From Emticicia sp965283955 (lineage in GTDB: Bacteria > Bacteroidota > Bacteroidia > Cytophagales > Spirosomataceae), in assembly GCA_965283955.1 (NCBI GenBank), contig CBDIQW010000001.1:3720001-3784000 (forward strand): a DNA stretch of 64,000 nt, in the 5' to 3' direction. Under the pieces are notes generated by a model. The model made no database searches and was not told the DNA's origin. It worked only from the letters and a program-made list of their open reading frames with translations. A program made the translations under genes and the position numbers. This document shows positions 43,550-52,983 of the stretch, one piece after another (the stretch's first letter is position 1; each line of letters starts with the position of its first letter).

Positions 43550-44620
43550 CTACTTCATGGCCTTAATCCATTCTTTAATCAATTCTACGCCTTCTTTATG
43601 AGTTGTTTTACGGCCAACTTCGGGCATCAGGATTCCTGGGTCAGTCGATTCCATGCGGTAAACAATGATTGATTCATCGGGTTTACTCGGCACAATATCA
43701 TATTTTTTATTGCCCGAGCCACGCCCTGCCGCTACGGGGGTTTTCAGGATTCCGTAAGCAATCGGGTCGGTTTCGTGGATACTCAAATTCAAACCCGAAG
43801 TTTGAGCTGGACCTCCTTTTCGGTGGCAGTGAGCACAGTTAATATCCAACCAAATTCTGGCTCGCTCATCAAGGCTTCCAGTTTCTGGTTTATTCCAAAC
43901 TGCGGCTTTTGGCACAGTTTCGATGGCTGGTAAGTTTGTTAAAACTCCCATTTTTTGCCAGTTAAGTAATTGATTCTGCGGAACGCCGCCCACATTTGAT
44001 TTCGGCATATTCCAAGCAGAATATTCGCCATTTAGTTGTCGAGCCGAAGGCCCAATTGGCGACATTTTTTCGTTTCGATTATGACAACCTTTACATTGAT
44101 TGATGTTCGGAATTGCATACTCATGCTTTTTCTTTTTGCCGTTGGCATCAATATAACTCACCTCTTTTGTATCGCCTGCCACTTCCAAAAATGCTTCTGT
44201 TTGTTCATCATTCCAGACATAATCCAGAGCTTTCCAGCCATCTTCTTCGTGAATCAGCAAACGGGTTTCGATGAGTTTTCTGCCCAATTCTGGTTTACGG
44301 AAATCATTCGGATAATAAAAAGTTTTGATGATGGTTGAGCCAACAGGAAACTCCAAAACTTCGGTAGCATTATAGGCAACTGTCTGATTTTCAGGAAGTT
44401 TCACAAAACGAAGTTTTTCGGCATAATCAGTAAACAAAGGCGTATTTAATGAATAAGGCAACACGCCCTTTGCAGGTTTTTGTTCTGAACCGTTACCCTC
44501 AAAAAATTGATATTCAGATAGTTTTTCTTTGGGCATATTGGCTTCATTATCAGTCTTTTGATAAAATGCTGATAGTGCAAAAATGCTTATGGAAATAAAT
44601 AATAAAAATACTTTTTTCAT
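43550..44620 (-). CDS. Diheme c-type cytochrome of the HNE_0200/SO2930 type
   Basis: 356 residues with signal peptide. Two heme c sites, CKGCH (about residue 189) and CAHCH (about 268), and other family text such as LSEYQFFEGNGSEQKPAKGV and YSLNTPLFTDYAEKLRFVKL. This matches the TIGR03806 family (HNE_0200), which occurs beside the beta-helix family TIGR03805, as it does here. Periplasmic electron transfer is likely; the function of the pair is unknown. It starts directly after the beta-helix gene's stop. Confidence 0.87.
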   Translation of the reverse strand: MKKVFLLFISISIFALSAFYQKTDNEANMPKEKLSEYQFFEGNGSEQKPAKGVLPYSLNTPLFTDYAEKLRFVKLPENQTVAYNATEVLEFPVGSTIIKTFYYPNDFRKPELGRKLIETRLLIHEEDGWKALDYVWNDEQTEAFLEVAGDTKEVSYIDANGKKKKHEYAIPNINQCKGCHNRNEKMSPIGPSARQLNGEYSAWNMPKSNVGGVPQNQLLNWQKMGVLTNLPAIETVPKAAVWNKPETGSLDERARIWLDINCAHCHRKGGPAQTSGLNLSIHETDPIAYGILKTPVAAGRGSGNKKYDIVPSKPDESIIVYRMESTDPGILMPEVGRKTTHKEGVELIKEWIKAMK

Positions 44621-45784
44621 CTACTTACAAATAACTTTACTCGTATCACGTGAAATATTCTTGAAATTATGCTCAACATCCATGTTGGCAAACGATTCGT
44701 TTTTATTATTTTTGATACAAATCACAGGGTTTGGATTTTTATCATCTACGATTCCATCCCACAGAATATGCGGTACGTTTTTGCCGAAACGCAACTTGAA
44801 TCGGTAAATTTGGCCAAACCTTCCTCTGCCAGTTGCTTTTACTTTTTCACGCTCAAAATTATTGTCACGAATCGAAACTGCTTCCGAATACGGATAATAT
44901 TCTTTGTCTTTGATTGGGTTTTCGGTTGTGAAATAACTTATCACTCCCACACCCATTGATTTGTTATTAATTATCTGATTATCAACTATATCCACATGGT
45001 TAGCGGCTAAAATCAAAACCCCTGTTCCGTCTGGAACTTTCGCAACAATATTGCCTTTTGGAGCAAAATTTGGGAAGTTATTATGGTGAATATTGTTTTT
45101 ATAAACCTTCGTATTGCCTCCTTTTTTCAGAATTAAATCGGGCAAATCGAATACCAAAATTCCGCCTGTGTTTTCGGTAGCCTCGTTTTCATATACTTCG
45201 GCATTCAGCGAGTTTTCGATTTCAATTCCCGCCACATTATGATAAGCCCTTGATTTTCTGACGATTATATCTTTCGATTGCCCTACATAAATACCTGCAT
45301 CCGATGCTCCAATGGCTTCGCAACCTTCAATCAATACTTTTTCGCACTGCACTGGGTAGAGTCCATATGCACCGTTAGTAGCTTTAGGTTCGCCGAGCCA
45401 TTCGGTTTTTACATTACGGAAAGTGATGCCCGTTACGTTCATCGTTTTCACGGCATCGCCTTTGCTATCCTGCACAGTTAGGTCTTCAATCGTGATATTT
45501 TCGGCATTTGAAACCCTGATTCCTTCTGCACCATCTGTTTGGTCTTTGAAAGACAAAATTGTCTTGTCTTTGCCTTTTCCTTTGATGGTGATGTTCTTTT
45601 TTCCTTCGAGCGAAAGGCTTGCCGTAAACGTAAACGAGCCTTCATCAAGCACAATAGTAGAGCCATTTTCGGCCATGATGAACTGCGTTTGTATCTTTTT
45701 CTGAATATCTTTTTGGGCAAAAATACAGCCCCCTGACCCCCAAAGGGGGAATAAAAGCACAATTGTTAAGAGTATTCTTTTCAT
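44621..45784 (-). CDS. Parallel beta-helix protein paired with the diheme cytochrome
   Basis: 387 residues. Right-handed beta-helix repeats (GVFVSNAENITIEDL-like turns: ITIEDLTVQDSKGDAV, VLIEGCEAIGASDAGIYVG, DIIVRKSRAYHNVAGIEIE, NAEVYENEATENTGGILVF). Matches TIGR03805, known to occur with TIGR03806. The signal peptide contains FPLWGSGGC, coded by a G/C-rich repeat at 45727-45751, so the leader is altered and a Cys is placed near the cleavage site. Confidence 0.87.
   Translation of the reverse strand: MKRILLTIVLLFPLWGSGGCIFAQKDIQKKIQTQFIMAENGSTIVLDEGSFTFTASLSLEGKKNITIKGKGKDKTILSFKDQTDGAEGIRVSNAENITIEDLTVQDSKGDAVKTMNVTGITFRNVKTEWLGEPKATNGAYGLYPVQCEKVLIEGCEAIGASDAGIYVGQSKDIIVRKSRAYHNVAGIEIENSLNAEVYENEATENTGGILVFDLPDLILKKGGNTKVYKNNIHHNNFPNFAPKGNIVAKVPDGTGVLILAANHVDIVDNQIINNKSMGVGVISYFTTENPIKDKEYYPYSEAVSIRDNNFEREKVKATGRGRFGQIYRFKLRFGKNVPHILWDGIVDDKNPNPVICIKNNKNESFANMDVEHNFKNISRDTSKVICK
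45727..45751. repeat. Repeat fragment inside the signal peptide of the beta-helix gene
   Basis: GCCCCCTGACCCCCAAAGGGGG on the plus strand: a 5-base CCCCC/GGGGG stem with a CCCCT lead. Similar to the hairpin halves of 30241-30342 and 60405-60514. Confidence 0.7.
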
Positions 45785-45988
45785 ATAGTTAAAGAGGTTG
45801 AAGAGTTTTAAGTTTCAAAATAGCACTATTTTCTTGAAATAAGTAGTTGATAAATATCAAATTGTTGATTTTTGTGTTTCAAAAACTTTTTAATGAATAT
45901 TTCTTTGGAAAACCCATTTTTCACCTTCCAATTTTCTTTAAAAAACACAAAATTCTTTATATTTTAGCTATATACTATGCAAATTCAC

Positions 45989-45996
45989 TATATTTG
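45989..45996 (+). promoter_or_regulatory. Candidate promoter of ftsK
   Basis: TATATTTG, 34 bases before the ATG at 46031; fits TAnnTTTG. The -33 element is not certain. Confidence 0.5.
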
Positions 45997-46030
45997 TCTC
46001 TAAAATACATTGCTTTCCTACCTCATAACG

Positions 46031-48580
46031 ATGCCCGATAATAATAATACTTTTCGCAAAAAACAACCGCCCAAAAGCCCAAACACTCCACGAGGTTCGT
46101 CGAGTGGTAAAAGCGGTGGTACACAAGCTTCGCTTAATTTTAATGTTAGTAAAGAAAGTTATCAACTTGCTTTGGGCATTTTTTTGCTGCTTTTTTCTTT
46201 GATTTTACTCCTTTCGTTCGTCTCTTATCTTTTCACAGGCGATGCCGACCAAGATGTAGTTCAACGAACTTTCTGGACTTCCATCAAGCAAGGCGACAAA
46301 AAAGCTGCCAATCTCATTGGTTTGCTGGGAGCAAAACTCTCTCATTTTTTCATCTTTGAGTGGTTCGGACTTTCGGCATTTGGCTGGATTCCTGTCACAA
46401 CTTGGGCGGGTTATTGGTTAGTAACAAAAAAAGATTTATTACCATACAGTTTCAATCGTTTTACGTTTTCGAGTATTTTTTATATAGTCTGGACAAGTAT
46501 ATTTTTAGGGTATTTCATTACAGTTTTTGATGCCTCAGGTGGTACAATCTGTGGTGGCTTGGGCTATGCTGTCAATCAATTCTTCCAGCAAGCAATGGGC
46601 TGGGGCGGTATTTTTATCATTATTTTACTTTTGGCGGGTTGGTTGATTTTCTTTCACGGTTATACCGAAATCGACGATTGGTTTTTTGCCAAATATTTCA
46701 AACGTGACCCTCGTGAAGATGTAGCCACCGAACGCATCCGCAAGGCTGTACAGGTTGAAGATGATGAAGTTTTTGAAGAAGAAAACCTTAAAGATAATTC
46801 TTTCAGACATACGCCTGCTCCTCAGCCAGTTGTACAGCAAGAAGAGGCAAAAATTGATTTCTTGAAAATCAACCGAGATGACATTGACGTACCAAAACCT
46901 TTTGAAGAAAAAAAACTTTCGCTCGAAGTTGAAGAAAAACCCAAAAATACTTTACCGAATGAGCCATTTAAGGGCAGTCCAACGCTCATCATTGAAACAA
47001 ATCAGGAAGAAGAAGATGTTTTTGAAGATGATTTAGACACAGATGATGTAAACGAAAAAGTGTTGAAAGACTTTGGACTTTTCGACCCAACGCTTGATTT
47101 GGGTAATTATCAGTATCCGCCAATTACGCTTCTGAGCGAATATGGTAATACTGGCACGAAAGTAACCGAAGAAGAACTCGAAGCTAATAAGAACAATATT
47201 GTAGAAACGATGCGAAATTTCCAAATCGGAATTGCGAGCATCAAGGCTACGATTGGGCCAACTGTTACGCTCTACGAAATCGTTCCGGAAGCTGGTATTC
47301 GTATCTCAAAAATCAAGAATTTGGAAGATGATATTGCCTTAAATTTGGCGGCTTTGGGTATTCGTATCATTGCTCCGATGCCCGGAAAAGGCACGATTGG
47401 TATTGAAGTTCCGAATAAGAACCGTGAAATGGTGACGATGAAATCGGTCATTGCGAGCGATAAATTCCAAAAATCGAACTTCGATTTACCGATTATTCTC
47501 GGAAAAACGATTTCAAATGAAATTTTCGTGACAGACTTAGCCAAAATGCCTCACTTACTCATGGCGGGTGCGACTGGTCAAGGTAAGTCAGTTGGTTTGA
47601 ATGTTATTTTGGCTTCGCTACTTTACAAAAAACACCCTGCTCAAATCAAATTTGTGTTGGTTGACCCTAAAAAAGTAGAGCTTACACTTTATAACAAAAT
47701 CGAGCGACACTTCTTAGCGATGCTTCCAAATGCAGAAGAGGCCATCATTACCGACACGAAAAAGGTTGTTTACACCCTCAACTCGCTTTGTATTGAAATG
47801 GATAATCGCTATAATTTGCTGAAAGATGCAGGTGTACGAAATTTGAAAGAATACAACGCCAAGTTTATTCAACGAAGATTAAATCCAGAAAAAGGACACC
47901 GTTATTTACCATATATAGTGCTGGTAATTGACGAGTTGGCCGATTTGATGATGACCGCTGGCAAAGAAGTTGAGCAACCAATTGCTCGTTTGGCTCAGTT
48001 GGCTCGTGCGATTGGTATTCACTTGATTGTGGCTACTCAACGCCCTTCGGTCAATGTAATTACTGGTTTGATAAAGGCCAATTTCCCTGCCCGTTTGTCG
48101 TTTAAAGTTACTTCAAAAATCGACTCTCGTACAATTTTGGACACTGGCGGCTCTGAGCAATTAGTTGGAAACGGAGATATGTTACTTTCAATGGGGTCTG
48201 ATATGATACGTTTGCAATGTCCGTTTGTCGATACTCCAGAGGTCGAAGATATTTGTGAATTTATTGGTTCTCAGAGAGCTTACGAGTCTGCTTATTTATT
48301 ACCAGAATTTTATGGCGATGACGAAGGAGAAGCCACAGAATTTGATGCTTCTGAACTTGACCCAATGTTTGATGATGCCGCTCGATTATTGGTTGCACAC
48401 CAACAAGGAAGTACATCGCTCATTCAACGCAAAATGAAATTGGGTTATAATCGTGCTGGTCGTATTATTGACCAACTCGAAGGAGCAGGCATCGTTGGGC
48501 CATTTGAAGGTAGCAAAGCTCGTGAAGTTTTGGTAAAAGATATGGAGCATCTGGAGGAAATTTTAAGAAAATTGCGTTAA
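46031..48580 (+). CDS. ftsK: DNA translocase FtsK/SpoIIIE
   Basis: 849 residues from ATG 46031 (an upstream start at 46010 would add seven residues). N-terminal Pro/Ser/Gly-rich lead, four membrane segments (about residues 50-210), an acidic linker, then the motor: Walker A GATGQGKSV, VDPKKVELTLYNKIERH, Walker B IVLVIDELADLMM, IHLIVATQRPSVNVITGLIKAN, and the C-terminal gamma domain SLIQRKMKLGYNRAGRIIDQL that reads KOPS-like sites. Moves chromosome DNA at the division septum. Confidence 0.95.
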   Translation: MPDNNNTFRKKQPPKSPNTPRGSSSGKSGGTQASLNFNVSKESYQLALGIFLLLFSLILLLSFVSYLFTGDADQDVVQRTFWTSIKQGDKKAANLIGLLGAKLSHFFIFEWFGLSAFGWIPVTTWAGYWLVTKKDLLPYSFNRFTFSSIFYIVWTSIFLGYFITVFDASGGTICGGLGYAVNQFFQQAMGWGGIFIIILLLAGWLIFFHGYTEIDDWFFAKYFKRDPREDVATERIRKAVQVEDDEVFEEENLKDNSFRHTPAPQPVVQQEEAKIDFLKINRDDIDVPKPFEEKKLSLEVEEKPKNTLPNEPFKGSPTLIIETNQEEEDVFEDDLDTDDVNEKVLKDFGLFDPTLDLGNYQYPPITLLSEYGNTGTKVTEEELEANKNNIVETMRNFQIGIASIKATIGPTVTLYEIVPEAGIRISKIKNLEDDIALNLAALGIRIIAPMPGKGTIGIEVPNKNREMVTMKSVIASDKFQKSNFDLPIILGKTISNEIFVTDLAKMPHLLMAGATGQGKSVGLNVILASLLYKKHPAQIKFVLVDPKKVELTLYNKIERHFLAMLPNAEEAIITDTKKVVYTLNSLCIEMDNRYNLLKDAGVRNLKEYNAKFIQRRLNPEKGHRYLPYIVLVIDELADLMMTAGKEVEQPIARLAQLARAIGIHLIVATQRPSVNVITGLIKANFPARLSFKVTSKIDSRTILDTGGSEQLVGNGDMLLSMGSDMIRLQCPFVDTPEVEDICEFIGSQRAYESAYLLPEFYGDDEGEATEFDASELDPMFDDAARLLVAHQQGSTSLIQRKMKLGYNRAGRIIDQLEGAGIVGPFEGSKAREVLVKDMEHLEEILRKLR

Positions 48581-48700
48581 AAACAACCAATTGAATTAAT
48601 TTTGCGTCTAAATTGTTTTAAGAAATACATAATACTTTAATCCATTTCCCGAAAAATACATCTAATACTATCATTAGGAAGAAAATTAACCATTATAAAG

Positions 48701-49348
48701 ATGAAAAAAATACTTGTTTTAGCTGTGAGTTTATTGATTGTTAGTAATTTGGTGATGGCTCAGAAAGACAAAAAAGCAACGGCAATTTTGGATGAAATGA
48801 GCAAAAAATACCAGACAATGAAGTCGTTTAGTGCGGCTTTCACTTACGGAGTTGAAGGAACAAACGCAAAATTGACCGAATCATACAAAGGCGATGTAAC
48901 CGTAAAAGGTGCAAAGTTTCGCTTAAAAATGTTAGGTCAAGAAGTTTTTACGAATGGTAAAGAGCTTTACAGTTATACCAAAGAAACCAACGAATGCCAA
49001 GTTTCGGAGTTTAATCCTGCCGAAATGGATGCACTTTCACCGACAAAAATTTATAGTATTTACAAAAAAGGTTATAAATACGTATTTGTAGAAGAGGTTA
49101 AAGAAGGTAGCCAACTATATGAAGTAATTGAGCTTTCGCCAGAAGATAAAGGAAGTAAGGTAGCAAAAGTGCAAATTAAGGTTGATAAAAAAGATAAGTC
49201 AGTAAAATCTTGGAAAGTGTGGGACAAAAATGGCAAACGCACAGTTTTTCGTGTTGATAAATTCATGGCAAATGCACCTGCTGATGATAAAATCTTTACA
49301 TTCGATAAAAAGAAATATCCAGGTGTAGAAGTTGTTGATTTACGATAA
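48701..49348 (+). CDS. LolA-like outer-membrane lipoprotein carrier family protein
   Basis: 215 residues, signal peptide ending MAQ. ILDEMSKKYQTMKSFSAAFTY, VTVKGAKFRLKMLGQEVFTNGKELYSY and the C-terminal ADDKIFTFDKKKYPGVEVVDLR follow the LolA-like (DUF4292/LolA) pattern. Periplasmic lipoprotein transfer is likely. A hairpin lies 94 bases after the stop. Confidence 0.88.
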   Translation: MKKILVLAVSLLIVSNLVMAQKDKKATAILDEMSKKYQTMKSFSAAFTYGVEGTNAKLTESYKGDVTVKGAKFRLKMLGQEVFTNGKELYSYTKETNECQVSEFNPAEMDALSPTKIYSIYKKGYKYVFVEEVKEGSQLYEVIELSPEDKGSKVAKVQIKVDKKDKSVKSWKVWDKNGKRTVFRVDKFMANAPADDKIFTFDKKKYPGVEVVDLR

Positions 49349-49441
49349 TAATTTACGTGTAATATTTGAGAATAATATTGATTTGGAAGTCTGATTTTTA
49401 AATCAAGAGCTCAAAAAATATTTCATATGTTATAAAAACGA

Positions 49442-49465
49442 AATGGCTGCTTTTGGGCAGCCATT
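49442..49465. terminator. Terminator between lolA and the pectin locus
   Basis: 9-base arms AATGGCTGC and complement, loop TTTTGG. Placed between converging genes, so it can serve both, though no T-run follows. Confidence 0.65.
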
Positions 49466-49493
49466 GTTAATTATAAAGAAAGTAGTAATTAAT

Positions 49494-51854
49494 TTATTTC
49501 TTGCTCACAACCTTACTTTTTACACCAACCCCCAACTCAATATCTTTTTTTACTTTTTTCGTGTCGGTGTTTAGTAATTTAATACCATCTGATTTATCAC
49601 CCATTACCTTCAGTAATACATCTTTATCTGAACCGTATTGAACATTATTCAACACAACATTTTTACTGTTTTGCACTTGCATAACTGTCTTATCGTTGGT
49701 CAAAAGCGTAACGTTTTTCAGAGAAATATTTTCAGCTTCAACGCAGACTAAGCCTTTATTAGACTCAATCATAGCATTTTCGATATTGATATTTTTGATG
49801 GACATTTCTGGCAAACCTCTTATCAAAATAGCTGTTTCAGCACCTTTGCACACAATGTTTTTGATATAAAAATCCTTGAATTGTGGTGTACCTTCGTTTA
49901 ATGGCTCAGCTTTAATGGTTGGTAATTCGTTTTCTTTGCCATCGGCACGAACTGGGTCTTTGGCCGCATAGTACATATCAAAAAGAATGGCCTCACCAGG
50001 AATTTCGGTCATGTTAATATTATTTACGTAAATATTTTCAACAACTCCACCACGTCCACGAGCAGTTTTGAAACGTAAACCCACATCTGAACCCATAAAA
50101 GTGCAGTCTGAAATGAACATATTACGCACGCCTCCCGACATTTCTGAACCAATCACAAAACCACCGTGTGCGTGGTAAACAATACAATCTTTGATGATAA
50201 AGTTTTCGGTCGGAACGCCACGTTTACGGCCTTGTTCGTCACGACCCGATTTTATCGTAATTCCATCATCACCAGTATCAAAAGTACAGCCTTCTAAAAC
50301 TCCATTTCGACATGATTCTAAATCAATAGCATCACTGTTTTGGGCATACCAATAATTCTTCACCGTTACGTTTTTTACCGAAATATGTTCGCAGAGTAGG
50401 GGATGCATTGTCCAAGCAGGTGAGTTTTGGAAAGTTACACCTTCAATAATTATATTTTTACAGCGAGTCAAACTCAACATATTTGGGCGAAGAAAGTCTT
50501 TGTACGAGGCCAACTCTTCAGGCGTAGGTTTTACGCCGTTCAATATTCTACCTGCATTTGGAATCATGTTTCCTTTCAACGATTTTTCTGATGGATACCA
50601 GTTATTTTGTTTTTCGTCGGTTACACCACCCGATTTTAGTAGATTTGCCCATTGTCCAGCCGTTTGTTTTTCTCTTTTGATAGCACGCCATACATCGCCA
50701 CCGCCATCAAGTACACCTTCGCCCGTAATGGCAATATTCTCTAAATCAACTCCCCAAATAGGTGCTTGGCAACGGTAAGAATCTTGCCCCTCCCAAGTGG
50801 TGAGTACGATGGGGTAGTCATCATAGTTTTTGCTGAATTGCAATAAAGCTCCTTTTTCGAGGTGAAAATTTACATTGTTTTTCAATACAATTGGGCCAGT
50901 AACCCAAAGCCCTTTTGGTACAAAGACTGTTCCACCACCTGCGGCATTACAAAGCTCAATGGCTTGATTGATGGCTTTTGTATTCACTGTCAAACCATCA
51001 GCTTTTGCACCATAACGTGTAATATTGAATGTGTCTTTTCGGAAAACTGGACGGTAAGTGAGTGGCAACTCATAAGCATATTTATCATTAAATTCGGTCT
51101 TTTGTAAGAAGTTTCTTAATGGATGACCACTTGAAACCAAACCTTCGGCAGCCAAACCAGCCATTAGTTTCGCTCCATAATAAGTAAAGTGCGTATTATC
51201 TTCAAGACCTTTCGGGAATTTTGGGTAAATACCGCCAGCGATATTCATGAAAATCTTTTTCGAGCCTTCAACACCATGTTGTTCAATAATTTTTTGGCTC
51301 GAAGCGTGCATATCAATCAACGAAACGTTGTATTGTTTGGCTATCTCACGAACCACCACAGGATATTCGCCGTGTTGGTCAACAAACTTTCCTGATTCAT
51401 CAAATTTTCTACGCATAACGGGTGTAAATAGTACTGGTGTTGCTCCTTTGGCTTGTGTTTCTTCGATGTAGCGAATCAGATTTTTGCGGTAATCAGTCTG
51501 AGCCGCTGCGTAGCGAGTCGTGTCTGACTCCTTTTGGTCGTTATGCCCAAATTGAATGAAAACGTAGTCGCCTTTGTGGAGCTGGTCATGTACTTTTTTC
51601 CAAAGCCCTTGATTACGGAAACTTTTGGTACTGCGGCCATTTACTGCATGATTTTGAATCTCTACGGCATTCGTAAATAGTTCGGGCAAGACTTGTCCCC
51701 AGCCAGTTTCGGGTGCGTCATATGGGTTTTTATTGGCACAAGTTGAGTCACCAATCAAGAAAATACGTGGTTTTTCTTCGCTCGGTCTAAAAGCCGAGTT
51801 TGCCCAAAACAAGGCAGTAAATAGCAATAAGCGGTATAGGGTTTTATTTTTCAT
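49494..51854 (-). CDS. Rhamnogalacturonan acetylesterase-GH28 polygalacturonase fusion
   Basis: 786 residues, signal peptide. N-terminal SGNH/CE12 domain (about 25-255): IFLIGDSTCANKN (Ser), YVFIQFGHNDQKE (Asn) and LEDNTHFTYYGA (Asp-His). C-terminal GH28 beta-helix (about 275-780): FNITRYGAKADGLTVNTKAI, QNSDAIDLESCRN, FDTGDDGITIKSGRD and HAHGGFVIGSEMSGG. One enzyme can deacetylate and cut the pectin backbone. It is the last gene of the pectin locus. Confidence 0.92.
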   Translation of the reverse strand: MKNKTLYRLLLFTALFWANSAFRPSEEKPRIFLIGDSTCANKNPYDAPETGWGQVLPELFTNAVEIQNHAVNGRSTKSFRNQGLWKKVHDQLHKGDYVFIQFGHNDQKESDTTRYAAAQTDYRKNLIRYIEETQAKGATPVLFTPVMRRKFDESGKFVDQHGEYPVVVREIAKQYNVSLIDMHASSQKIIEQHGVEGSKKIFMNIAGGIYPKFPKGLEDNTHFTYYGAKLMAGLAAEGLVSSGHPLRNFLQKTEFNDKYAYELPLTYRPVFRKDTFNITRYGAKADGLTVNTKAINQAIELCNAAGGGTVFVPKGLWVTGPIVLKNNVNFHLEKGALLQFSKNYDDYPIVLTTWEGQDSYRCQAPIWGVDLENIAITGEGVLDGGGDVWRAIKREKQTAGQWANLLKSGGVTDEKQNNWYPSEKSLKGNMIPNAGRILNGVKPTPEELASYKDFLRPNMLSLTRCKNIIIEGVTFQNSPAWTMHPLLCEHISVKNVTVKNYWYAQNSDAIDLESCRNGVLEGCTFDTGDDGITIKSGRDEQGRKRGVPTENFIIKDCIVYHAHGGFVIGSEMSGGVRNMFISDCTFMGSDVGLRFKTARGRGGVVENIYVNNINMTEIPGEAILFDMYYAAKDPVRADGKENELPTIKAEPLNEGTPQFKDFYIKNIVCKGAETAILIRGLPEMSIKNINIENAMIESNKGLVCVEAENISLKNVTLLTNDKTVMQVQNSKNVVLNNVQYGSDKDVLLKVMGDKSDGIKLLNTDTKKVKKDIELGVGVKSKVVSKK

Positions 51855-51875
51855 GCGTAAAATCAGATATGTTAT

Positions 51876-52946
51876 TTATTTTACAGGATTCCATTTTCCA
51901 TCAAAAGTCCAATCAATTGTAACCGCTTTTGGGTCAGTTTTTAGGTTATTTGCATACCACGAAAAGTCGTTTCCTTTGCGGTGGCAGTTATAATAATAGA
52001 CACGCTTTCCCCATTTGAGTTGTGTGGTTGATGATTGGTAAATTTCGGCATCGGCCATGTTTTCATCAAACTTGCAATCAATCAAATAAAATTGTGCTTC
52101 TCGGTGAAAACGTCCCAATTTATAACCTTTATCGCCTTCAAAAGTGCAATTTTTCAGCACCGTTTTCGATGATTCGTAGTTAGAACCATCGTGCCAAATA
52201 GCTGCGTTCATGTTGTGGCAAACAAATTTGCAGTTCTCGGCATAAGCCCAACCTCTTGGGCAATAGAGGTCAACGTGGCCTTCCATCGTGCAGTTTTTGA
52301 AATAATACAAGCCTCCTTCTACGTCCCACGGACTAACTGTATCGCCACCACCCGCTCTGAATGTGCAGTTGATAAAACTCAGCCGAGTTGCCCCTGGAAA
52401 CGAACGAAAAGCAAACTGATGCCCATCTTTTCTGACGATTTTCTTGCCGATTTTTTCACCTTCTTCTCTTGGTAAGGTGCTTTGGCTATTACCTGCTTCG
52501 TTGGTGCAAACGATGGTGGTGTCTTTTTTCGCATTGAAACCATAATCATTGATTACTGAAAGTTTCTCGAAAACCAAATCATGGGCTTTTACGTTGATAG
52601 TTGCTGCACCGAAATCGTCTTTATTTTCGCAACGCCACACATCACGAGGGAGAGTAGCAAGAATGATTACTCCATCTTCTGACTCACCTTGTAGTTTCAA
52701 AAACGACTTTGTAATTAGTATTTTCTCACGATAAACGCCATTTTTTATGAAAATTGTACGCTGTTTGGTCGAAACAGTATCAAGGCTATTGAGTGCTTCT
52801 TGAATCGTTTTGTATTTTCCCGTGCCATCTTGAGCAACGGTTATTTTTTGAGCAAAAAGAGCGTTGCTTATCAATAAAAAGAGCAAAGAGATACTCATTT
52901 TGTAGCATAAGTTTCTAACTTGTTTCTTATATGTGTTTTTTTTCAT
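51876..52946 (-). CDS. Pectinesterase (CE8)
   Basis: 356 residues from ATG 52946 (an ATG at 52967 is also in frame). Signal peptide; beta-helix with ITVAQDGTGKYKTIQEAL at the start, INCTFRAGGGDTVSPW, MEGHVDLYCPRGWAYAENC (in place of the usual VDFIFG) and LGRFHREAQFYLIDCKF (in place of LGRPW). The core Asp and Arg appear kept, but the loops differ, so activity on methyl-pectin is likely, not certain. Confidence 0.85.
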   Translation of the reverse strand: MKKNTYKKQVRNLCYKMSISLLFLLISNALFAQKITVAQDGTGKYKTIQEALNSLDTVSTKQRTIFIKNGVYREKILITKSFLKLQGESEDGVIILATLPRDVWRCENKDDFGAATINVKAHDLVFEKLSVINDYGFNAKKDTTIVCTNEAGNSQSTLPREEGEKIGKKIVRKDGHQFAFRSFPGATRLSFINCTFRAGGGDTVSPWDVEGGLYYFKNCTMEGHVDLYCPRGWAYAENCKFVCHNMNAAIWHDGSNYESSKTVLKNCTFEGDKGYKLGRFHREAQFYLIDCKFDENMADAEIYQSSTTQLKWGKRVYYYNCHRKGNDFSWYANNLKTDPKAVTIDWTFDGKWNPVK

Positions 52947-52983
52947 AGAACGATTTTTGTTAGGCACAATTTGGGAAGTTTTG

